Assembly (NCBI RefSeq): GCF_014212125.1
Contig: NZ_JACJVP010000042.1
Coordinates: 62,001 to 126,000, forward strand
Length of the DNA: 64,000 nt
Direction: 5' to 3'
Origin: Cohnella nanjingensis
GTDB taxonomy: Bacteria > Bacillota > Bacilli > Paenibacillales > Paenibacillaceae
Shown here: piece after piece, positions 1-8,059 of the stretch
Position numbering within the stretch: the first letter of the stretch is position 1
Layout of the letters: every line of letters starts with the position of its first letter
The notes under the pieces: generated by a model
The model's database searches: none
What the model was told of the DNA's origin: nothing
What the model saw: only the letters and a program-made list of their open reading frames with translations
Position numbers and translations under genes: made by a program

Positions 1-1
1 T

Positions 2-85
2 ACGCTCGGCGAGGATGCCATCCTCGTGCCCGCATCGTACGATCGGATATTGGAGAGAGAACCTAATGCGGAAAGTGACAGGTGA
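2..85 (+). CDS. C-terminal end of an unidentified protein (5' end outside window)
   Basis: An open frame enters from the left edge and ends at TGA 83-85, giving 27 residues that begin TLGEDAILVPASYD. It stops 6 bases before the next start codon, in the same direction, so the two are probably cotranscribed. In Bacillus a PRC-barrel protein (YrrD type) lies near this locus and the short beta-like stretch would suit one, but the fragment is too short to assign. The frame is real by position and spacing only. Confidence 0.4.
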   Translation, partial: TLGEDAILVPASYDRILEREPNAESDR

Positions 86-91
86 TAAACG

Positions 92-295
92 ATGATGAGA
101 TGCCCGAACTGCAACTCGAAGGATATCGGTAAGATCGGATCGCATCAATTTTATTGTTGGAGCTGCTTTATCGAGCTCACGGTGAACGGCGACAAGATGT
201 CGGTCTATCAAGTGGAAGAAGACGGTACGCTCAGCTCGCTGGACGATCTGTTCTTCGAAGATCATCCCATTGCGCCCCAAGTGCACGTCAACTAA
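92..295 (+). CDS. small zinc-ribbon protein, function unknown
   Basis: A 67-residue acidic protein with two CxxC pairs (residues 4/7 and 22/25), spaced as in a zinc ribbon that binds one metal ion. There is no membrane segment or signal peptide, so it should be cytoplasmic. AGGTGA at 80-85 precedes the ATG at 92; a second ATG at 95 is also possible. It lies between an unknown upstream gene and the AI-2E permease. Small zinc-ribbon proteins of this kind are common in Paenibacillaceae, but I cannot give a function. Confidence 0.7.
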   Translation: MMRCPNCNSKDIGKIGSHQFYCWSCFIELTVNGDKMSVYQVEEDGTLSSLDDLFFEDHPIAPQVHVN

Positions 296-460
296 CGCCA
301 ATTTGCGTTTCTACGGCCATACAAGCCCGCCTGACGCCTCGCGCCTCCGCTATCGGAGGATGCGGGGCGTTTGTTGTTGCGCGACGGGTTTAGAGAAGGA
401 GACAAGTACATATACTGGAACATAGCGCCTAGGGACAAGAGCCGAACCGGGGGTGGAGAC

Positions 461-1531
461 ATGAATCGGTTTGCCCAAAGCCGTCTGTTTGCCGTATTGG
501 TCTATGTCATCCTCGGACTGCTGGCGCTGTACCTGCTCACGCTCGTGCGGCCGATGCTGATGTCCATCTACAACTTCATCAAGGCGGTCTCCGCGCCCTT
601 CCTGGTCGCCATGATCATCGCTTACGTGCTGAATCCGATCGTTGGCTTGCTGCACGAGCGGCGAATGCCGCGGACGGCGGCGGTGCTGCTCATCTACGCG
701 GTGTTCATCTGCTGCTGCGTCGTCATCCTGGTGAACGTCACGCCGATGTTCGTCGGCCAGGTGCAGGAGCTGAACGAGCATATGCCGGAGCTGACGATGC
801 GCGCCCAGAGCTTCATGGACCATTTCAACAACAACGAGACGCTGCCGGACAGCGTGCGCAGCGGGATCAACCGCGCCATTGCAGGCCTGGAGCGGCAGAT
901 CGCCGTTCGAATCTCGGACTTCGCGAATAATATCCGAGCCGTCGTCAACGTCTTTTTCCTGCTCATGATCGTGCCGTTCCTCGCGTTCTACATTCTGAAG
1001 GACATGGACGTGATCGAACGCGCCGTCTTCAAGTACGTGCCGCGCAGCCGCCGCCAAGGGACCGTCCGCCTGCTGAAGGAGATCGACGCGGCGCTCGGCA
1101 GCTACATCCGCGGACAGTTCATCGTCTCGATCTGCATCGGGATTACCGCCTACATCGGGTACTTGGTCATCGGGATGCCGTATCCGCTCTTGATGGCGGG
1201 ATTCGTTGCGCTGTTCGACATCATTCCGTACCTCGGGCCGTTCCTCGGCGCGCTGCCCGCGCTGATCATGGCGTGTACGATCTCCTGGAAAATGGCGCTC
1301 TTCGTCGTCATCGTCAACACGCTCTGCCAAACGCTGGAGAGCAACGTCTTCAGTCCGCAGGTGGTCGGCCGAACGATGAAGATGCACCCGCTCACGATCA
1401 TCTTCGTGCTGCTCGTCGGGGGGGAGCTCGCGGGAATCGTCGGGCTGCTGCTGGCGGTTCCGGTCTACGCCGCGCTCAAAGTGATCGTGCAGCACATGTT
1501 CGCCCATTACATTAGGCGAAAAACCGTTTGA
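461..1531 (+). CDS. AI-2E family (YrrI-type) membrane permease
   Basis: A 356-residue polytopic membrane protein of the AI-2E/UPF0118 family. Hydrophobic segments cluster at the N-terminus, a soluble charged stretch lies around residues 90-165, and a second hydrophobic block follows, including the conserved region FDIIPYLGPFLGALPA. ATG 461 is chosen because GGTGGAG lies just upstream; an earlier in-frame start at 371 has no good ribosome site. Bacillus subtilis yrrI occupies the same place before alaS. Family members move varied substrates (autoinducer-2, Na+/H+), so the cargo is unknown. Its stop codon overlaps the -35 box of the alaS promoter. Confidence 0.85.
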   Translation: MNRFAQSRLFAVLVYVILGLLALYLLTLVRPMLMSIYNFIKAVSAPFLVAMIIAYVLNPIVGLLHERRMPRTAAVLLIYAVFICCCVVILVNVTPMFVGQVQELNEHMPELTMRAQSFMDHFNNNETLPDSVRSGINRAIAGLERQIAVRISDFANNIRAVVNVFFLLMIVPFLAFYILKDMDVIERAVFKYVPRSRRQGTVRLLKEIDAALGSYIRGQFIVSICIGITAYIGYLVIGMPYPLLMAGFVALFDIIPYLGPFLGALPALIMACTISWKMALFVVIVNTLCQTLESNVFSPQVVGRTMKMHPLTIIFVLLVGGELAGIVGLLLAVPVYAALKVIVQHMFAHYIRRKTV

Positions 1532-1557
1532 CAGCGCGGAAAGCGGTTGTCTATAAT
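1528..1557 (+). promoter_or_regulatory. sigma-A promoter for the alaS T-box leader
   Basis: TTGACA (1528-1533) and TATAAT (1552-1557) are both perfect consensus hexamers, 18 bases apart. The -35 box overlaps the stop codon of the AI-2E gene. Transcription would begin near 1564 and run into the T-box leader. Confidence 0.85.
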
Positions 1558-1569
1558 GATATCAATTGT

Positions 1570-1884
1570 TCCATAGCAACAAAACTTTGAGGAAGCAAGA
1601 GTACCCCGAAGCCCGCAGGATCAGAGAGAAGGTTCGGCGTTTTGTCCCTTTGTCCGTTCAGGAGGCGCAGCTGTCGCCGGGAAAAAACGCGGCTGAGAGA
1701 ATCTTCGTTGCGAAGGGCGGGGGAAGCCGGCTGCCGAGTTCGACGTAATGCGCGACGGGAGGGCCCGTTAACGCCCGCACAAGGCGATCGTCTGAGACGC
1801 CGGCAAATCCGTTTGCCGTTGTCCGGCCGATAACCAGGGTGGTACCGCGATCTCATCGTCCCTGACTGTTCAGGGGCGATTTTT
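1570..1884 (+). promoter_or_regulatory. T-box riboswitch leader of alaS
   Basis: The T-box core AGGGTGGTACCGCG lies at 1836-1849, followed by a terminator hairpin (1855-1884: ATCGTCCCTGA pairing with TCAGGGGCGAT, then T's). Such leaders sense uncharged tRNA and allow readthrough when it accumulates; with alaS downstream the ligand should be tRNA-Ala. Candidate stem I sequence with AGAGA motifs lies around 1620-1700. I could not place the alanine specifier codon with confidence, and the 5' boundary is approximate. Confidence 0.85.
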
Positions 1885-1966
1885 ATTTGTCCCGGCGGGG
1901 GCTGCGGGCGGCCGTAGGGCAGGGCTCGGCGGCAGCAGGCGGAGCGCGGACAAGCGGCGCGGCTGC

Positions 1967-2220
1967 GGGGATGAAGACGCGTTTTGCGGCTTGCACCCGA
2001 GTGCGGCGCGGTTTAGGGAAATAAGCGGCATTTTGCGGCTTAAATCCCGGAAATGACGTTGCTGCGGGGTAATATGCCGCATATTGCGGCTTAAATCCGG
2101 GAAACGGCGCGCCCGCAAGGAAATAAGCCGCATATTGCGGCTTAAATCCGGGAAACGGCGCGCCCGCAAGGAAATAAGCCGTATTTTGCGGCTTAATTTC
2201 CAAGAAACGTCGCGGCTGCG
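1967..2220 (+). repeat. 51-bp tandem repeat array with inverted repeats (array 1)
   Basis: Four units start at 2017, 2068, 2119 and 2170, exactly 51 bp apart, after one degenerate unit from about 1967. Units 2 and 3 are nearly identical. Each carries a dyad; the best is TAAGCCGCA-TAT-TGCGGCTTA, a 9-bp stem. The flank GGAAATAAG...GGCTTAAAT is shared with the array at 42950-43257. The array fills the space between the T-box terminator and the alaS ribosome site, so it would be in the alaS mRNA whenever the leader is read through. No repeat protein or transposase is nearby. Confidence 0.9.
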
Positions 2221-2285
2221 GGCCAGTAGCCAACACAACAACCAAGGCGGCGATACGCCGTCTCCAATCGAGGAGGATCACCGAC

Positions 2286-4928
2286 ATGCAACCGATGAAA
2301 GCCGCGGAAATCCGCGCCAAATGGCTGGCCTTCTTCGCCAGCAAAGGACATCAAGTGGAGCCCAGCGCATCGCTGGTTCCGCACAACGACCCTTCGTTGC
2401 TCTGGATCAACGCCGGCATGGCGCCCCTGAAGGCCTACTTCGACGGCCGCGTGAAGCCGGAGAATCCGCGCATCGCCAATTCCCAGAAGTGCATCCGGAC
2501 CAACGACATCGAGAACGTCGGCAAGACGCGCCGCCACCATACGTTCTTCGAGATGCTCGGCAACTTCTCGATCGGCGACTACTTCAAGGATGAAGCGATC
2601 ACCTGGGCGTGGGAGTTCCTGACCGGTCCCGAATGGATCGGCTTCGATCCGGAGCGCCTGTCGGTGACGATCCATCCGGAGGACGAGGAAGCGTTCCGCT
2701 ACTGGAACGAGAAGATCGGCATCCCGGCCGAGCGCATCGTCAAGCTGGAGGACAACTTCTGGGATATCGGCGAAGGCCCTTGCGGCCCTTGCACCGAGAT
2801 CTTCTACGACCGCGGGGAAAAGTACGGGGATCTGTCCGACCCGGACTGCACGCCGGGCGGCGAGAACGAGCGTTTCCTCGAAGTGTGGAACCTCGTCTTC
2901 TCCCAATTCAACCACAACAAGGACGGCAGCTATACGCCGCTGCCGAACAAGAACATCGATACCGGCGCGGGCCTCGAGCGGTTCGCTTCGATCGTGCAGG
3001 ACGCCGACTCCAACTTCGACACGGACCTGTTCCTGCCGATCATCGCGCATGTGGGACGCATCGCCGGCGTGACGTACAAGGCGAACCTCGAACACGACGT
3101 CGCGCTGAAGGTCATCGCCGACCACGTCCGTACCGTGGCCTTCGCCGTCGGCGACGGCGTCATGCCTTCCAATGAAGGACGCGGCTACATTATCCGCCGC
3201 CTGCTTCGCCGCGCGGTCCGCTACGGCAAAGTCATCGGCATCGACCGTCCGTTCCTGTGGGAGCTGCTCCCGACGGTCGGCGAGATCATGGGCGAATTCT
3301 ACCCGGAAGTGGTCGAGAAGCGCGAATTTATCGAGCGCGTCATCCGCACGGAGGAAGAGCGGTTCCACGAGACGCTGAGCGACGGGCTGGCCATCCTGGC
3401 GGACCTGTGCGCCAAAGCGCGGGACGACGGGCAGACGCGCATCAGCGGTCCGGACGCCTTCAAGCTGTACGACACGTACGGCTTCCCGTTCGATCTGACC
3501 GAAGACTATGCGGCCGAGCAGGGCATGACGGTCGACCGCGAAGGCTTCGACGCCGCGATGGAAGAGCAGCGCCAACGCGCGCGGGCCGCACGCCAGGAGA
3601 CCGAGAGCATGAAAGTCCAAGGCGGACCGCTCTCGGACTTCACCGAGCCGAGCGAATTCGTCGGCTACGACAGCCTCGTCGCCGAAGCCCGCGTGATCGC
3701 GATCGTGTCGGGCGACCGCTTCGTCGACGCGGCGGGCGCGGACGAGAACGTCCTGGTCCTCTTGGATCGGACGCCGTTCTACGCCGAGAGCGGCGGCCAG
3801 GTGAGCGACACCGGCACGCTGCAGACGGCCGGCGGCGCGACCGCGGCCGTCAACGGCCTCAGCAAAGCGCCGCATGGCCAATCCGTCCATCAGGTGACGG
3901 TGACGTCGGGCACGCTGCTAGCGGGCGATACGGTCACGGCATCCGTGAATGCCGCCGACCGCGCCGACATCGTGCGCAACCATACCGCGACTCACCTGTT
4001 GCACAAGGCGCTGAAGGAAGTGCTCGGCGAGCACGTCAATCAGGCCGGCTCCCTCGTCGAGCCGGAGCGTCTGCGGTTCGACTTCTCGCACTTCGGCGCG
4101 ATCACGGCCGAAGAGCTCGCCGACGTCGAGCGCCGCGTCAACGCGCAGATCTGGCTCGGCACGGAGCTGGACATCAGCCTGAAGCCGATCGCGGAAGCCA
4201 AGGCGCTCGGCGCGATGGCGCTGTTCGGCGAGAAATACGGCGACGTCGTCCGCGTCGTGCGCGTCGGAGACTACAGCCTCGAGCTGTGCGGCGGATGCCA
4301 CGTGCGCAACACGGCGCAGATCGGCCTGTTCCGCCTCGTGAGCGAGAGCGGCATCGGCTCCGGCGTCCGCCGGATCGAAGCCGTCACCGGTCGCCACGCG
4401 TATGCCTTCATGGACGACCAGCTCCAGTTGCTCCGCGGCGCGGCTTCGCTCCTGAAGACGGGCGTGAACGACGTGCCGAAGCGCGTCGAGTCGCTGCAGG
4501 CGGAGCTTCGTCAGTCGCAGCGCGACAACGAGTCGCTCCAAGGCAAGCTGAGCCGCCTCGAAGCGGCCGACTTGATCGGCCAAGCGAAGACGGTCGGCGG
4601 CGTGACGCTGCTCGCGGCCCAAGTGAACGCGGGCGGCATGGACGCGCTTCGCGGCGTAGCCGACGAGCTGAAGGCGAAGCTGGGCTCCGCCGTGCTGGTG
4701 CTGGGCGCCGTGGCGGACGACAAGGTCAGCCTGGTCGTCTCGGTCGCGCCCGATCTCGTCCAGAAGGGGCTCCACGCGGGCAAGCTGATCAAGGAGATCG
4801 CCGCGATCTGCGGCGGCGGCGGCGGCGGCAAGCCGGAGCTCGCCCAAGCGGGCGGCAAAGACCCGGCCAAGCTCGGCGAGGCGCTCCGCGCGGCCGAAGA
4901 CCTGGTGCTCGCGCAGCATCGCGCATAA
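2286..4928 (+). CDS. alaS: alanine--tRNA ligase
   Basis: Full-length 880-residue AlaRS, a class II synthetase that charges tRNA-Ala and edits Ser/Gly mischarging. The N-terminal aminoacylation domain includes INAGMAPLK and RRHHTFFEMLGNFS. The editing domain keeps its zinc ligands (H566, H570, C668, H672 in HTATH and CGGCH). The C-terminal DHHA1 domain ends with a glycine-rich GGGGGGKPELAQAGG segment. ATG 2286 has GAGGAGG at the right distance; the next ATG (2295) would be too far. It is controlled by the T-box upstream. A GC-rich hairpin (about 4937-4964) without a T-tract follows the stop. Confidence 0.97.
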   Translation: MQPMKAAEIRAKWLAFFASKGHQVEPSASLVPHNDPSLLWINAGMAPLKAYFDGRVKPENPRIANSQKCIRTNDIENVGKTRRHHTFFEMLGNFSIGDYFKDEAITWAWEFLTGPEWIGFDPERLSVTIHPEDEEAFRYWNEKIGIPAERIVKLEDNFWDIGEGPCGPCTEIFYDRGEKYGDLSDPDCTPGGENERFLEVWNLVFSQFNHNKDGSYTPLPNKNIDTGAGLERFASIVQDADSNFDTDLFLPIIAHVGRIAGVTYKANLEHDVALKVIADHVRTVAFAVGDGVMPSNEGRGYIIRRLLRRAVRYGKVIGIDRPFLWELLPTVGEIMGEFYPEVVEKREFIERVIRTEEERFHETLSDGLAILADLCAKARDDGQTRISGPDAFKLYDTYGFPFDLTEDYAAEQGMTVDREGFDAAMEEQRQRARAARQETESMKVQGGPLSDFTEPSEFVGYDSLVAEARVIAIVSGDRFVDAAGADENVLVLLDRTPFYAESGGQVSDTGTLQTAGGATAAVNGLSKAPHGQSVHQVTVTSGTLLAGDTVTASVNAADRADIVRNHTATHLLHKALKEVLGEHVNQAGSLVEPERLRFDFSHFGAITAEELADVERRVNAQIWLGTELDISLKPIAEAKALGAMALFGEKYGDVVRVVRVGDYSLELCGGCHVRNTAQIGLFRLVSESGIGSGVRRIEAVTGRHAYAFMDDQLQLLRGAASLLKTGVNDVPKRVESLQAELRQSQRDNESLQGKLSRLEAADLIGQAKTVGGVTLLAAQVNAGGMDALRGVADELKAKLGSAVLVLGAVADDKVSLVVSVAPDLVQKGLHAGKLIKEIAAICGGGGGGKPELAQAGGKDPAKLGEALRAAEDLVLAQHRA

Positions 4929-4991
4929 GGAAGAGGCGAACGGGCGGCTGCGGCCGCTCGTTCGACTGTCGAGATTAAAACGGGCTTCCAT

Positions 4992-5020
4992 TTCCTGTCC
5001 GGGCGAGAATATGGTATGAT
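4992..5020 (+). promoter_or_regulatory. putative promoter for ireB-ruvX
   Basis: A TATGAT -10 box (5015-5020) is preceded by TGG, giving an extended -10. The -35 candidate TTCCTG (4992-4997) is weak, 17 bases away. It lies between alaS and ireB and would start the ireB operon. Confidence 0.5.
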
Positions 5021-5056
5021 GAGGGCATCAAGTGTTTGCTAAGCGAGGTGCCTAAG

Positions 5057-5332
5057 ATGAGCTCGTCTGACAAAAACCATCTAGACAAGACGGTCAAGTT
5101 CGCGGTCGTGCCCGATCCCGAAGAAGTATCGTCCAGGGATATCCTGCTTGCGGTGCACGATGCTTTGGTGGAGAAAGAATACCACCCCATCAACCAGATC
5201 GTCGGGTACCTCTTGTCCGGGGATCCGGCTTACATTCCGCGCCACAACAACGCAAGAAGTCTGATCCGGAAGAAAGAACGCGACGAACTCATCGAAGAGA
5301 TGGTCCGGTTTTATCTTCAACAACACCGTTAA
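5057..5332 (+). CDS. ireB: IreB family regulatory phosphoprotein
   Basis: A 91-residue protein of the IreB/UPF0297 (YrzL) family. Conserved parts visible are the N-terminal DKTVKF, the central HPINQIVGYLLSGDPAYI and the C-terminal basic NARSLIRKKERDE. In Enterococcus IreB is a substrate of the Ser/Thr kinase IreK and modulates cephalosporin resistance; a similar cell-wall signalling role is possible here. N-terminal Ser/Thr residues are candidate phosphosites. ATG 5057 is chosen because the conserved protein starts there. Its TAA overlaps the ruvX ATG by one base. Confidence 0.9.
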   Translation: MSSSDKNHLDKTVKFAVVPDPEEVSSRDILLAVHDALVEKEYHPINQIVGYLLSGDPAYIPRHNNARSLIRKKERDELIEEMVRFYLQQHR

Positions 5333-5748
5333 TGCCGCGCATCATGGCATTGGACTACGGGGACAAGCGCACCGGCGTGGCCGTGAGCGACTTGTTCGGT
5401 TGGACGGCGCAAGGCCTGGAAGTCATCGAACACAAGACCGAAGCGGCTTGCATCCGCCGCGTCGAAGAACTCGCGCGGGAGCAGGAAGCGGAAGCGATAG
5501 TGGTCGGCCTTCCGAAGAACATGAACGGCACTATCGGCCCGCGTGGGGAAATTTGCATGGCATTCGCGGAAGCGCTGCGGCAGAAACTATCCATGCCTGT
5601 ACATCTCTGGGATGAGAGGCTGACGACGGTAGCCGCCGAACGTACGCTGCTGGAGGCCGACGTGAGCCGCCGCAAGCGCAAGCAAGTGATCGATAAGATG
5701 GCTGCGGCGATTCTGCTGCAGAGCTATTTAGATTCCCGAGGAAGATGA
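5332..5748 (+). CDS. ruvX: RuvX/YqgF family nuclease (Holliday junction resolvase-like)
   Basis: 138 residues, the usual length of the RNase H-fold YqgF family. The first catalytic Asp is in ALDYGDKRTGVAVSD, followed by IVVGLPKNMNG and LWDERLTTVAAE with further acidic residues. YqgF proteins act in 16S rRNA 5' processing and have been proposed as junction resolvases. The gene is translationally coupled to ireB (TAATG) and followed 10 bases later by a DUF1292 gene, the same set as yrzL-yrrK-yrzB in B. subtilis. Confidence 0.93.
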   Translation: MPRIMALDYGDKRTGVAVSDLFGWTAQGLEVIEHKTEAACIRRVEELAREQEAEAIVVGLPKNMNGTIGPRGEICMAFAEALRQKLSMPVHLWDERLTTVAAERTLLEADVSRRKRKQVIDKMAAAILLQSYLDSRGR

Positions 5749-5758
5749 GGGATGGACC

Positions 5759-6076
5759 ATGACCGAAGAGAACAATCGCCAAGAAGAAGAAGCGGAGATT
5801 ATCTATATCCCCGACGAAGAAGGCAACGACGAAGCGTTTGAAGTGATCATGCGCTTCGAGCTGGACGACGGCAGCGACCGCAAGTACATGATGGTCGTGC
5901 CGGCGGACGACGTCGAAGAAGAGCAGGAAGTGTTCGCCTTCCGCTACGAGGAAGAGGACGACGAGATCAAGCTGTATCCGATCGAAGAGCAGGAAGAATG
6001 GGATATGGTCGAAGAGACTTTCAACACGCTCGTGGCCGAATTCGGCGACGGTGAAAGCGATGAAGGGGCGCGCTGA
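5759..6076 (+). CDS. DUF1292 protein (YrzB-like)
   Basis: A 105-residue, very acidic protein of the DUF1292 family. It contains EVIMRFELDDGSDRKYMMVVP, followed by an EEEQEVFAFRYEEED-like stretch and a C-terminal segment of the type EWDMVEETFNTLVAEF. Function is unknown. It forms part of the ireB-ruvX-DUF1292 string. Its 3' end overlaps the next gene, which is a more divergent member of the same family. Confidence 0.85.
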   Translation: MTEENNRQEEEAEIIYIPDEEGNDEAFEVIMRFELDDGSDRKYMMVVPADDVEEEQEVFAFRYEEEDDEIKLYPIEEQEEWDMVEETFNTLVAEFGDGESDEGAR

Positions 6077-6380
6077 CGGATCGGCCGGCGGCGGGGCGAT
6101 GTCCGCGCTGCGCGAACGGTACGGCGACGAAGTGACGCTGACGGGCGAAGGCGGCGGCAGCGAAGCCTTCCGCATCGTGGCCGAACTGTCCGTAGAAGGC
6201 AATTCGTACGCCCTGCTCCAGAGTGAACGGATGCGGTCGGAAGGCGACATCGAGGTGTTCCGGGTCGCCATGGACGACGCGGGAGAGCCGCATCTCGAGA
6301 CCGTGGAGGACGATGACGAATGGGAGGCCGTCGCGGAAGCATACGACGACCTTCAGTTCGGCTCGGACGATCAGCCGTAG
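6051..6380 (+). CDS. second, divergent DUF1292-like protein
   Basis: 109 residues from GTG 6051 (or fewer from ATG 6060 or 6099). The body matches the layout of the preceding DUF1292 protein: a FRIVAELSVEGNSYALLQ core, a short acidic region, a GDIEVFRVAMDD strand and a final EWEAVAEAYDDLQF helix. It overlaps its neighbour by about 26 bases in another frame, implying coupled translation. The pair looks like an old tandem duplication. Function is unknown; start choice is uncertain. Confidence 0.75.
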   Translation: MKAMKGRADGSAGGGAMSALRERYGDEVTLTGEGGGSEAFRIVAELSVEGNSYALLQSERMRSEGDIEVFRVAMDDAGEPHLETVEDDDEWEAVAEAYDDLQFGSDDQP

Positions 6381-6504
6381 TATCGGTTAACGACGGCATC
6401 AAGCAAGCGGCCGCGCCGGCCTTGAAGAGCGGGCGTGCGGACGTGCGCGCGCGATGAAGTAGATTCAGACAAGGATAGGTTTGCTTATGCTTTCTGAATC
6501 CTCG

Positions 6505-6530
6505 AAAAAGAGCGGGCAACCGCTCTTTTT
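6505..6530 (+). terminator. rho-independent terminator
   Basis: AAAAAGAGCGG-GCAA-CCGCTCTTTTT, a compact hairpin ending in a T-run, closing the ireB-ruvX-DUF1292 transcript just before mltG. Confidence 0.85.
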
Positions 6531-6562
6531 CGCCAGATGTGGGCGCTTCAGGAGGGACATGG

Positions 6563-7936
6563 GTGGATAGAGAAGACGAAACCAAAGGCTGGAAGTCGGT
6601 CTACGCCGACGAAAAGCTGAACGACCCGGAACCGGACCGGGATTCGGAAGCCGACACGCGGCCGATGCGGGCCGCCCGCGAAGCCGCGGGCGGAGATCCG
6701 TACCCCGAGCGGACGCCTCGCGCGGCCGAGCCTCCGGCCGGCGGCCCGGAGGAATGGCCGGAATCTCCGCCTCCCCGCGCCAGCCGCGGGACCGCGCAAG
6801 CGGACAAACCGGACAAGCCGGACAAACCGGACAAGTCCGAGGAACGCGTTACCTACCGGAGGAAAAAAGGCCATCCGGCGCTTTGGTCTTTTTTCATCGC
6901 TTTAGGCTTAGTTATCATTATGGCCTCATCGGTCTTGTTCTACGTATGGAACGGCTTGCGTCCGCCGGGCGCTTCGGACAGCCCGGTCCGCGTCACGATC
7001 GCCAAGGGCATGCGCGCGAAGAGCGTCGGAGAGACGCTGGAGAAGAGCGGAGTGATCCGGAACGCGTTCCTGTTCAGCATGTGGCTGAAGCTCAAGAACG
7101 AAGGCTCCCGGTTCCAGGCGGGAGAGTACGCGCTCACGCCGGGCATGACGAACGGAGAGATCGTCGCCAAGCTGAACAACGGCCAGACGATCGCCGGAGA
7201 CACCATCAAGTTCACGATCCCGGAAGGCTTCACCGTCGTTCAGATCGCGGATCGGCTCTCCAAGGCCGGCTTCGTCGACAAGGATAAGTTCCTGCAGGCG
7301 CTGCACGATCCTAGCCGATTCAACGGATCCGCCTGGGTGAAGCAGATCCCGGCGAAGGCGGAGCTGAGATACCCGCTCGAAGGCTATCTGTTCCCGGAGA
7401 CGTACGAGATGAAGAAGGGCAGCACCGAGGAGGATCTCGTGAACCGGATGCTGAGCGAGCTGGACCGCAAGCTGAATCAGCTCCCCGAGGACTGGCAGTC
7501 GGCGATGCAGGAGCGGGGATGGACGCCGCACGAGCTGCTGACGGCCGCGTCGCTCGTCGAGCGCGAGGTCGTGAAGGACGAAGAGCGGCCGATCGTGGCG
7601 AGCGTCATCGTGAACCGTCTGAAGAAAAAGATGCCGCTGCAGATCGACGCGACGATCCAGTATCTCCTCGACAAGCAGAAGGAAAAGCTCACGACCGCCG
7701 ATCTGGAGGTCAAGAGTCCGTACAATACGTACAAAAACGCGGGATTGCCGCCGGGACCGATCGCGAGCCCGAGCTTGAAGTCGATCGAGGCCGTGCTGTT
7801 CCCGACGGAGACCGATTATCTGTATTACGTGACGAAGAAGGACGGCAGCAATACCCACCTCTTCGCCGAGACTTACAAGCAGCATTTGAAGAATATCCAG
7901 ACCAGCGAGAAAAACGAGAAAAACGCCAAAAAATAA
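6563..7936 (+). CDS. mltG: endolytic murein transglycosylase MltG
   Basis: 457 residues from GTG 6563, chosen because GGAGGG sits 6 bases upstream; the ATG just before it is out of frame and stops at once. A long charged, proline-rich cytoplasmic N-terminus (including DKPDKPDKPDK) is followed by one membrane helix at about 106-130, a LysM-like region, and the YceG catalytic domain. The likely catalytic Glu is E333 in SLVEREVV. MltG cleaves nascent peptidoglycan strands outside the membrane. The N-terminal tail is longer than in many relatives and of low complexity. It corresponds to yrrL of B. subtilis. Confidence 0.93.
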   Translation: MDREDETKGWKSVYADEKLNDPEPDRDSEADTRPMRAAREAAGGDPYPERTPRAAEPPAGGPEEWPESPPPRASRGTAQADKPDKPDKPDKSEERVTYRRKKGHPALWSFFIALGLVIIMASSVLFYVWNGLRPPGASDSPVRVTIAKGMRAKSVGETLEKSGVIRNAFLFSMWLKLKNEGSRFQAGEYALTPGMTNGEIVAKLNNGQTIAGDTIKFTIPEGFTVVQIADRLSKAGFVDKDKFLQALHDPSRFNGSAWVKQIPAKAELRYPLEGYLFPETYEMKKGSTEEDLVNRMLSELDRKLNQLPEDWQSAMQERGWTPHELLTAASLVEREVVKDEERPIVASVIVNRLKKKMPLQIDATIQYLLDKQKEKLTTADLEVKSPYNTYKNAGLPPGPIASPSLKSIEAVLFPTETDYLYYVTKKDGSNTHLFAETYKQHLKNIQTSEKNEKNAKK

Positions 7937-8059
7937 AAGGTCGCGGACTGGCGCCGCGAACCGAACCGGCCCGGCGCCAGCGGGCTTCGGCGGCCGTCCT
8001 GCGGGGGGCCGAAGGAGCCGGCTTGACGCCGGGCCGCACGTTTCCGCGAGGTGAGGATC

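Noticed and set aside
1883..2344. A minus-strand frame with a 17-residue repeat (PGFKPQYAAYFLAGAPF-like) over array 1
   Set aside because: It arises because 51 is a multiple of three and the unit has no stop in that frame; it has no ribosome site and overlaps the alaS start.
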